Shown: piece after piece, positions 17,019 through 23,188 of the stretch
Layout of the letters: the number at the start of each line of letters is the position of its first letter
How positions within the stretch are numbered: position 1 is the first letter of the stretch
From: JAFGHJ01 sp964606065
GTDB taxonomy: Bacteria; Hydrothermota; UBA3072
DNA: 40,399 bases
Reading direction: 5' to 3'
Assembly (NCBI GenBank): GCA_964606065.1
Contig: CAZSEX010000015.1
Location: 1 to 40,399, forward strand
Notes under the pieces: generated by a model
What the model was told of the DNA's origin: nothing
What the model saw: only the letters and a program-made list of their open reading frames with translations
Database searches by the model: none
Made by a program: the position numbers and the translations under genes

Positions 17019-17894
17019 TTATTTGAAATGATTGTATCCCCTTGAAGGAGTGAGTTTGCCATCGATGTAAACCCCATTTCCCTCGGTAACCTGTCCGATT
17101 TCGGTTACGAAATTTTCCTTTATTTTATCCGGAGATGTAAAAAGCAGTTCGAATTCTTCTCCTGATGTTAAGACTGATTCTTTTAGGTTTAACGAATGTT
17201 CTCTTGCGAATTGCTCACACTCCGGACATATTGGAATATTCCGGTATTTTATATCCAGTCTTTTCCCGCTTTCTTCGGCTAAATGGTTGGAATCTATTAA
17301 GAGCCCATCAGATATATCTATCATCGAATTTATCCTGTATTTTTTAGTGAGTTTCTGAGCTTCTTCGCATCTGATTTCAGGCTTCAGGTGGTACCTGGTT
17401 ATAGAAGATTTTAATTCGTTTTTAAGGGCAAAAAAGCCCATAACTGCGCCCCCAAGATTCCCGGTTAGATAAATTTTGTCATTTTTCTGAGCGTGTGAAC
17501 GGGGAATCGGATTTTTTGATATCCCTCCCACTGTTATACATAGAAATAAAAAAGGAGATCTTGTAGTATCTCCACCTAATAATTTAATGGAATATTTGTT
17601 CTCGAGTTCCTGTAATCCACCAAAAATTTCTTTAATGTCTTCAATTGTTTGTTTTTTTTTGATTCCAAGATTTAGAAAATACCATGTTGGTTTACCGCCG
17701 CATGCCGCGATATCTGATAAAGCGGAAGCCAGAGCTTTATATCCTATATCATTAGAGGAATAAATAGAGGGAGTGAAATGCACTCCCTCTATAAAAGAAT
17801 CTGTACTGATGATCTGATTATTACTGATTTTGGTTGTGTCATCTCCAATCCAACACCTATTTTTTCTAAGATATTGAATTATTTGTTGTTCCAG
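17019..17894 (-). CDS. thiL: Thiamine-monophosphate kinase ThiL, with a non-canonical start
   Basis: ATP-dependent phosphorylation of thiamine monophosphate to the diphosphate cofactor. The family core is clear: DIGYKALASALSDIAACGG, LLGGDTTRS, MIDISDGLLID and LTSGEEFELLF. The first ATG/GTG/TTG in frame is GTG 17783, inside the conserved TDSFIEGVHF motif. The same open frame continues upstream through IGDD, the Mg-nucleotide-binding motif every ThiL needs, up to a stop at 17927. No ATG, GTG or TTG occurs in that extension. Candidate starts are CTG 17894 (used here, about 291 residues) or ATA 17906. The gene follows HU by about 25 nt and is probably co-transcribed with it. Confidence 0.88.
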   Translation of the reverse strand: MEQQIIQYLRKNRCWIGDDTTKISNNQIISTDSFIEGVHFTPSIYSSNDIGYKALASALSDIAACGGKPTWYFLNLGIKKKQTIEDIKEIFGGLQELENKYSIKLLGGDTTRSPFLFLCITVGGISKNPIPRSHAQKNDKIYLTGNLGGAVMGFFALKNELKSSITRYHLKPEIRCEEAQKLTKKYRINSMIDISDGLLIDSNHLAEESGKRLDIKYRNIPICPECEQFAREHSLNLKESVLTSGEEFELLFTSPDKIKENFVTEIGQVTEGNGVYIDGKLTPSRGYNHFK

Positions 17895-17919
17895 ATCTTG
17901 AACTATTTTTACGGTATTA

Positions 17920-18195
17920 TTACTTTACAGCGTCTTTAAGGGTTTTTCCTGCACGGAAAGTAGGAACGTTTCGAGCTGGAACTTTTACTGTCTGATTCGG
18001 TTTCTGGGGGTTTCTGGCAATCCTTGCTTTTCTATGCTTTACGTCAAAAACTCCAAAGCCAACAATGACAACACGGTTTTTCTTTGATAGCGCTTTGGTA
18101 ACATTGTTAATAAAACTTTCGGTCATTGCTTTAGCTTCTGACTTTTTACACCCTACGTCTTTTGCAATTGCGTCAATTAATTCTTTCTTGTTCAT
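17920..18195 (-). CDS. HU-family DNA-binding protein
   Basis: Small nucleoid protein that bends DNA as a dimer. The sequence is a complete 91-residue HU: NKKELIDAIAKDVGCKKSEA at the N-terminus, GFGVFDVKHRKARIARNPQ in the central strand and the DNA-binding arm, and FRAGKTLKDAV at the C-terminus. A strong AAAGGAGG site precedes the ATG, and a near-consensus promoter is 33 nt upstream. The thiL frame follows with almost no gap. Confidence 0.96.
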   Translation of the reverse strand: MNKKELIDAIAKDVGCKKSEAKAMTESFINNVTKALSKKNRVVIVGFGVFDVKHRKARIARNPQKPNQTVKVPARNVPTFRAGKTLKDAVK

Positions 18196-18227
18196 TTAAA
18201 TAGCCTCCTTTTTATTGTTTCAGAAGA

Positions 18228-18255
18228 ATTTTAAGCATTTTTGCCTATATGTCAA
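18228..18255 (-). promoter_or_regulatory. Sigma-70-like promoter of HU-thiL
   Basis: On the minus strand: perfect TTGACA (18255-18250), 16-nt spacer, TAAAAT (18233-18228). The -35 is again preceded by CCC. The predicted leader is about 25 nt and contains the Shine-Dalgarno. Confidence 0.75.
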
Positions 18256-18275
18256 GGGTTTTTTTTAATAATTGG

Positions 18276-19091
18276 TTATTTGTCTGATTTATGTGTTTTT
18301 TCGAGTTTTTTCAAAAAAGCCTTAATTCCAGCGATATATATATCTTTAGAATCAAGTATACAGGAGTTGTGAAAGCCCCTGATTTTAAGAAATTCCTTGG
18401 GTTCGCTTGCCATCTTAAACAATCTCTCTCCGTGATGAAGAGGTATCAGATTATCATTTTCGCTGTGTATGATTAATTTCGTAATTTTTATATCTTTTAC
18501 CCTTTTTATGGATTCGAGCCGGTTTGATATTATAAACCTTGGCAATTTAAAACCAAACAGATCATAACTCAAATCCTGTGATGAAGAAAAAGAACTATCC
18601 ACTATTAAACCTCTGAAATTCTCGATTATGCTTGCAAGGAATATTGCGACGGCGCCTCCTAAAGATCTTCCGAAAAGAATAATGTCACTATTTTTATATC
18701 CTTTATCTTTGAGGTAATCGTAAGCTCCTAAAGCGTCATTGTACAAACCTTCTTCAGAAGGAATACCGTTGCTTCTTCCAAAACCTCTGTAGTCAAAAAT
18801 AAAAATGTTGTAGCCAAGTAAATGCAACTCCCGAATTATATCCATTCTTAAAGAAATATTGCCAAAATTGCCGTGAAAGAAAAGAATAACTCTCCCGGAA
18901 GTTCCTTTAACAAACCAGCCGTTGAGTAAAACTTGATCTCGAGAAGAAAATTTGATATCCTCAAAGTCGATACCGTAATCAGATGGAAATGCAATGAAAT
19001 TGTTTCTTGGGCGGTAAACTTTAGAATGCTCATAATACTTAAGCGATAAATATAGTAAAAGAATGAAAAACAGGAAAGGAAAAAATATCAT
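18276..19091 (-). CDS. Membrane-anchored alpha/beta hydrolase (BEM46/YfhR-like)
   Basis: Serine hydrolase of unknown substrate. One N-terminal hydrophobic segment (about 1-18) anchors it. Catalytic elements are all present: oxyanion strand FFHGN (71-75), nucleophile elbow GRSLG with Ser143, acid Asp213 in ENDNLIP, and His241 in GFHN. DYRGFGRSNG (about 100-109) is typical of BEM46/YfhR-like and monoglyceride-lipase-like members. It follows the fmdB-like gene by about 20 nt in the same operon and has no obvious Shine-Dalgarno. The substrate is unknown. Confidence 0.85.
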   Translation of the reverse strand: MIFFPFLFFILLLYLSLKYYEHSKVYRPRNNFIAFPSDYGIDFEDIKFSSRDQVLLNGWFVKGTSGRVILFFHGNFGNISLRMDIIRELHLLGYNIFIFDYRGFGRSNGIPSEEGLYNDALGAYDYLKDKGYKNSDIILFGRSLGGAVAIFLASIIENFRGLIVDSSFSSSQDLSYDLFGFKLPRFIISNRLESIKRVKDIKITKLIIHSENDNLIPLHHGERLFKMASEPKEFLKIRGFHNSCILDSKDIYIAGIKAFLKKLEKTHKSDK

Positions 19092-19112
19092 TAAAAGAGT
19101 TTTAGCAACTCG

Positions 19113-19352
19113 TTACTTATCTTCAGATTTACTTTCTGTTGCGCTCTTTTTTTCTTTATGATCGGATGCCGAGGTTTTATAATCGGTATGATAAAAACCT
19201 TTGCCCTTAAATATAATTCCCCCGCCTGTTCCTATCAGTCTTCGCAATTCACCGCCGCAACGAGGGCAAACCCTCAAGGGCTCATCCGTTATACTTTGGA
19301 ATTCCTCGAATTTATGTTTGCATTTTAGACATTCATATTCATAAGTAGGCAT
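19113..19352 (-). CDS. FmdB-family zinc-ribbon regulatory-type protein
   Basis: 79 residues starting PTYEYECLKCKHKFE, with two CxxC knuckles (Cys8/Cys11 and Cys29/Cys32; CPRCGG) that form a zinc ribbon. Then GTGGGIIFKGKGFYHTDY, the usual FmdB ending, and a charged, disordered tail. The family is widespread but poorly characterised. GGGAGGG precedes the ATG. It is first gene of an operon with the hydrolase. Confidence 0.9.
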   Translation of the reverse strand: MPTYEYECLKCKHKFEEFQSITDEPLRVCPRCGGELRRLIGTGGGIIFKGKGFYHTDYKTSASDHKEKKSATESKSEDK

Positions 19353-19373
19353 TTACCCTCCCAATTTGATAAG

Positions 19374-19401
19374 AATATACTTCTTGGGAAACGATTGTCA
19401 A
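19374..19401 (-). promoter_or_regulatory. Sigma-70-like promoter of the fmdB-hydrolase operon
   Basis: On the minus strand: TTGACA (19401-19396), 16-nt spacer, TATATT (19379-19374). The ATG is 22 nt past the -10, leaving room for the GGGAGGG ribosome-binding site. Confidence 0.75.
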
Positions 19402-19754
19402 GCCCACAGTGCAAGCAGAGCCGTTGCCCAAACCGCAACCACAGAAAAATTATTTAACCACTATTTAAACCACAGATTGCACCCTGAACGGTCGTTACTC
19501 CCTACAGGGCAGGTAGATTATCACAAGATTGCCGCTCCATTCAACCCGATTATTGTCTTTTTTGATTTGTTAGGTGAGATTATTAATTCCATGAAATAGC
19601 TTGTCTTTCTGTATGAACTTCTAATAACAAAAAGCAGTTCTGTTCTTAGTGACTTGGTGTCTTAGTGGCAAACTTTCATCTTTTACAGAAAAACAAAAAG
19701 TTGACCGGTAGTAACCAAACAGGTTTTCCAACTATATGCTCTCCCTGTCGCCCC

Positions 19755-19782
19755 TTGCTGAATAAAAGAAAAAAGATATACT
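19755..19782 (+). promoter_or_regulatory. Putative promoter of the lolC/E-mcsAB-clpC-par operon (predicted leaderless)
   Basis: TTGCTG (19755-19760, weak), 16-nt spacer, TATACT (19777-19782). The ATG at 19789 begins 6 nt after the -10, about where transcription would start, and no Shine-Dalgarno precedes it. The poor -35 makes this the weakest of the set. Confidence 0.45.
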
Positions 19783-19788
19783 GATTGT

Positions 19789-21015
19789 ATGAAAAAGTTT
19801 TTTAATATCGAATATTTTCTTGCCAAAAGGTATATTCGAATTAAGAAAGGAGAAGGATTCAGATCTTTAATAACGCTTTTCGCCGCAGGTGGAATAACGT
19901 TAGGAGTTGCCACTCTTTTGGTTGTTTTGTCCGTGATGAATGGTATGCAAACAGACCTTAAGAATAAAGTTTTAGGAGCCAGCGCTCCGATTACAGTTAT
20001 GACTATAGAACAAAAAATCATCCGGAATTGGCAAGCGATTACGGACACTTTGAAAGAAAGCATTCCGGCAATTATCGACGCTACACCATATATTTTTGAA
20101 AAAGCCCTTTTGAAACATGAAAACAGAACGGATGGAGCTATAATAAGAGGAGTTGATCCAGGTACTTTTTCTCTTGTTTCGGATATTCCGGAGAATATAG
20201 AAATCGGTGAGTTTGATCTTTCGGGAAGAAAAGTAGTTCTCGGGAATTATCTCGCCAAGAGACTGTGGGCGCATGTCGGAGATACAATAACAATTTCGGC
20301 TCCTTTTTCTTCCGCTCCAACACCTTTTGGTTTTCTCTTGCCCGCAGAAGATTATATTCTTTCAGGGTTTTTCGATATGGGAATGTACGAGTACAACGCG
20401 ACACTCGCTATAATATCTCTTGAAAATGCACAGAGCCTTTTTGGGATCGACGGGGTTACCGGTATAGATTTTACATTGAGTGACCCCTATAAAGCTCCGG
20501 AACTTTCCATTGATATCGTGGCAAAACTTGGTTATCCTTTTCGGGCGATTAACTGGATGGAGAGTAACAGAATACTCCTGAGAGCTCTGGAAATTGAGAA
20601 AAAAGTAATGTTTATAATACTGACTTTAATAATAATTGTAGCCGCTTTTAATATCGTTTCTTCGCTGGTTCTTATAGTGCTGGCTAAAATGAGGGAGATA
20701 GGAATCCTGAAAGCTTTGGGTCTTTCAGCTTCTTCGGTTACCAGAGTTTTTTTGATAGATGGTTTGATTGTGGGTGGCGGTGGTGCTGTTTTTGGTGTTC
20801 TGATTGCCTGGATTTTGTGTTTCCTTCTCGGTAAGTATAAATTTATCGATTTGCCTTCGGATGTTTATTTTCTTACGAAATTACCTGTAGAGATGCAGTT
20901 GACCGATTTTCTGGTGGTTGTATTTTCAGCAATAATTCTTTCACTTCTGGCAGCGTTGTATCCGGCTAAGAGAGCCGCCGGGCTCGATCCTGTGGAGGCT
21001 ATCAGAAATGAGTAA
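19789..21015 (+). CDS. Lipoprotein-releasing ABC transporter permease (LolC/LolE family)
   Basis: Inner-membrane subunit that extracts mature lipoproteins for the outer membrane. It begins FNIEYFLAKRYIRIKKGEGF and RSLITLFAAGGITLGVATL, characteristic of LolC/E. It has the FtsX-like layout: one N-terminal helix, a periplasmic domain (about 55-270), and three C-terminal helices (about 272-300, 320-345, 370-395). LAKMREIGILKALGLS is the coupling loop to the ATPase. Only one permease gene is present, so it may act as a homodimer, as in LolF-type systems. The ATPase gene overlaps its end by 8 nt. Confidence 0.93.
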   Translation: MKKFFNIEYFLAKRYIRIKKGEGFRSLITLFAAGGITLGVATLLVVLSVMNGMQTDLKNKVLGASAPITVMTIEQKIIRNWQAITDTLKESIPAIIDATPYIFEKALLKHENRTDGAIIRGVDPGTFSLVSDIPENIEIGEFDLSGRKVVLGNYLAKRLWAHVGDTITISAPFSSAPTPFGFLLPAEDYILSGFFDMGMYEYNATLAIISLENAQSLFGIDGVTGIDFTLSDPYKAPELSIDIVAKLGYPFRAINWMESNRILLRALEIEKKVMFIILTLIIIVAAFNIVSSLVLIVLAKMREIGILKALGLSASSVTRVFLIDGLIVGGGGAVFGVLIAWILCFLLGKYKFIDLPSDVYFLTKLPVEMQLTDFLVVVFSAIILSLLAALYPAKRAAGLDPVEAIRNE

Positions 21016-21694
21016 AACTATAGTGATTCTTAAAGATGTCGAAAAGAGTTTTTTATCCGGGAAGGAGGAAATAAATGTGCTGAGGAATGTGAGTCTAAAA
21101 GTTGAAGAAGGTGATTTTATTACAATAAGCGGTCCCTCTGGTTCGGGTAAAAGTACACTTTTGCACATTTTAGGTGGGCTTCTGCACCCCGATCGAGGAG
21201 ATGTTATACTTCAAGGAAAGTCTCTTTATAAATATAAGGATATGGAGCTTGCAAGGATAAGAAATAAAAAGATAGGGTTTGTATTTCAATTTCATCATCT
21301 GCTTTTTGATTTTACCGTGCTTGAAAATTTAGCAATTCCTCTTTTAATAAAGGGCAACACTCTTAAAAATGCCCATAAAAAGGCAGAGGAGTTGTTAGCC
21401 CTTGTGGATCTCGAACATCGAATGTATGCCAAACCGAGAACTCTTTCAGGTGGAGAAAAGCAGAGAGTCGCGGTTCTTCGTGCTATTGTAAACGATCCGT
21501 TGCTGCTGCTTGCTGATGAACCTACAGGAGATTTGGACAGGGCGCATGCGAATGTGATTTTGCGGATGTTAGTTAAAATTCAACGTGAGAGAGGTATGAC
21601 GGTTATTCTTGTCAGTCATAATCAAAGGGTTGCAAAAATGGGTGAAAAAACATATAATTTAGTTGGAGGAAAGTTGGATAAAAATGAAGTGTGA
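21008..21694 (+). CDS. lolD: Lipoprotein-releasing ABC transporter ATPase LolD
   Basis: Energises the Lol permease. Walker A is GPSGSGKST (42-50), the ABC signature is LSGGE (146-150), Walker B is LLLLADEP (165-172), and the H-loop is VSH. FVFQFHHLLFDFTVLENLAIP is typical of the MacB/LolD group. Length 228 is as expected. The overlap with the permease and the presence of BamA, LptD and other envelope genes support a Lol role over a MacB-type exporter. Confidence 0.93.
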   Translation: MSKTIVILKDVEKSFLSGKEEINVLRNVSLKVEEGDFITISGPSGSGKSTLLHILGGLLHPDRGDVILQGKSLYKYKDMELARIRNKKIGFVFQFHHLLFDFTVLENLAIPLLIKGNTLKNAHKKAEELLALVDLEHRMYAKPRTLSGGEKQRVAVLRAIVNDPLLLLADEPTGDLDRAHANVILRMLVKIQRERGMTVILVSHNQRVAKMGEKTYNLVGGKLDKNEV

Positions 21695-22151
21695 CTTATG
21701 CGGCGAAGGAAATGCGAAATACAAATATTATGAGGTAAACTCTGACACTGTTAGGGAATTAAATATTTGCGAAAAGTGTGCCAGAGAAAAAGGCGTAGAT
21801 ATTAAAAGCAGAGAAGATTCTGTTGTTGTTAAAACCGGAATGTGTCCTTCCTGTGGGCTTACTTTTAGCGATTTCAAAGAATCCAGGAGACTTGGATGTG
21901 TGGAATGCTATAAAACTTTTGAGGAACAGTTAAAGGCGTTTCTTAGAGAGTTTCAATTAGGAATTACGCATAAAGGAAAAGAACCCCTAAGAAACAGTAA
22001 GGTTATTCTTATGAAGAGAGAAATTCTGGAGATGAAAAAAGAGTTGGAGAATTATGTCGAGGATGAGAAATTTGAGGAAGCTGTAAAGCTAAGAGATAAA
22101 ATTGAGTCAAGAAAAGAACAACTTAGAATTTTGAGGAAGCAAAATGATTGA
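21684..22151 (+). CDS. mcsA: McsA-like zinc-finger/UVR-motif protein
   Basis: Companion and activator of the McsB arginine kinase in Firmicutes. Two zinc-binding pairs occur near the N-terminus (CDLCG and CEKC), then CPSCGLTFSDF and GCVECYKTFEEQL. The C-terminal UVR motif is ENYVEDEKFEEAVKLRDKIE. ATG 21684 is preferred over TTG 21663 because it starts directly with MKCDLCGEG and has GGAGG about 14 nt upstream. It overlaps lolD by 11 nt and the mcsB-like gene by 8 nt. The zinc fingers look intact although the kinase partner appears catalytically dead. Confidence 0.9.
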   Translation: MKCDLCGEGNAKYKYYEVNSDTVRELNICEKCAREKGVDIKSREDSVVVKTGMCPSCGLTFSDFKESRRLGCVECYKTFEEQLKAFLREFQLGITHKGKEPLRNSKVILMKREILEMKKELENYVEDEKFEEAVKLRDKIESRKEQLRILRKQND

Positions 22152-23184
22152 TTCACTATTGGATCGTTTCCCCATTTGGTTGGAGAAAGTTGGTTCTCAA
22201 TCCGATATAGTTTTATTTTCAATGGTTTCTCTTTATCGAAACATAGGCGGATACAAGTTCAATAAGCGGAATTCGGAAAAAGAAAAAGAAGAAATACTGG
22301 ACTTACTCATTGAAGGGATGTCGTCAATATCTTCCTTTGAGAACGTCTTTCCTCTAAAAGATTTAAGAGACAGCGAAAAAGAACTTTTCGCAGAAAGAAA
22401 CTTTATTTCCAGGAACGAGTTAGGAAATTGTCGTTATATTGGTTTAGCTTTAAATGATTTGCAAAACAATATAGTTGTTTTGAATTCAGATGAACATATT
22501 AAAATTTCTTCGATTTCCGGTGAATTGTCATTTAAGGAGACATTCGTTCGGTGTGATAGTCTCGATGATGAATTAAACGAAGAATTTGGTTTTGCGTATG
22601 ATAATGAATTGGGCTTTCTTACTTCTTCTATTGAAAAGTTGGGAACGGGCATGGTGGTTTCCGCTGTGGTTCATCTTCCTGCTCTTGTTATTACCGGTAA
22701 ATTTGTAGAGGTTTTAGAAGATTTGGAAGATTCTCTTTTTTCGATAGGCGGAGTTTTTAATGCTGGTGAAACTGTTGAAGGTAGTTACTTTGAGATAAGC
22801 AATAAATTTACTCTGGGTGTCTCTGAAGAAGAGATATTGAGAATGTTTGAAAAAAAACTTAAAAGTATAATCAATAGTGAGATAGAAAGTAGAGAATATT
22901 TAGCCCAAAAAGTCGGTTATGAAACAGAGGATAAAATATGGAGATCTTATGGTATACTGAAAAATGCCAGGATTTTGTCCGTTAATGAATTTCTTAATTT
23001 GACAGCCGCTGTAAGGCTTGGTGTAAGCCTTGGTATTATCCGAGGTATTGATATTTTGAATCTGAACAGATGGCTTTTTCAAGCCCTTCCGGGTCATCTG
23101 CGCGTATTAAATGAGGATGTTACCGGTAAAAAAGAAGAAAATATTCTAAGGGCTAAGCTAATAAGGAATAATTTGGGGGGATAG
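22144..23184 (+). CDS. mcsB: McsB-like protein-arginine kinase homologue, predicted pseudokinase
   Basis: Homology to McsB is clear across the full 346 residues: SDIVL near 20-24, FISRN, HLPALVIT, EISNKFTLGVSEEEI, RSYGIL and AVRLGVSLGII. Catalytic parts of B. subtilis McsB are replaced. The ATP-binding SSRIRLARN is FSMVSLYRN (25-33). The NEEDH acid loop is NSDEH (114-118). The SCPTN motif with catalytic Cys167 is SSIEK, with Ser162. GTGLRAS is GTGMVVS. RGxYGE, with Glu212, is GGVFNA (202-207). The C-terminal phosphoarginine-binding RD motif is also lost. The frame is intact and lies between mcsA and clpC, so selection has kept it. It is probably an adaptor rather than a kinase. Confidence 0.88.
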   Translation: MIDSLLDRFPIWLEKVGSQSDIVLFSMVSLYRNIGGYKFNKRNSEKEKEEILDLLIEGMSSISSFENVFPLKDLRDSEKELFAERNFISRNELGNCRYIGLALNDLQNNIVVLNSDEHIKISSISGELSFKETFVRCDSLDDELNEEFGFAYDNELGFLTSSIEKLGTGMVVSAVVHLPALVITGKFVEVLEDLEDSLFSIGGVFNAGETVEGSYFEISNKFTLGVSEEEILRMFEKKLKSIINSEIESREYLAQKVGYETEDKIWRSYGILKNARILSVNEFLNLTAAVRLGVSLGIIRGIDILNLNRWLFQALPGHLRVLNEDVTGKKEENILRAKLIRNNLGG

Positions 23185-23188
23185 AGAT

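Larger units (their letters stand above)
19353..19788. other. 436-bp divergent intergenic region
   Basis: Between the divergent fmdB-like and lolC/E genes. Contains the fmdB promoter at the left, the lolC/E promoter at the right, and repeat debris (for example CTTAGTGACTTGGTGTCTTA at 19647-19666). The open frame 19366-19599 has no ribosome-binding site and no recognisable protein, so it is not called. Confidence 0.55.

Noticed and set aside
19366..19599. Open frame of 77 codons
   Set aside because: Overlaps the fmdB promoter and repeat debris; no ribosome-binding site or family resemblance.
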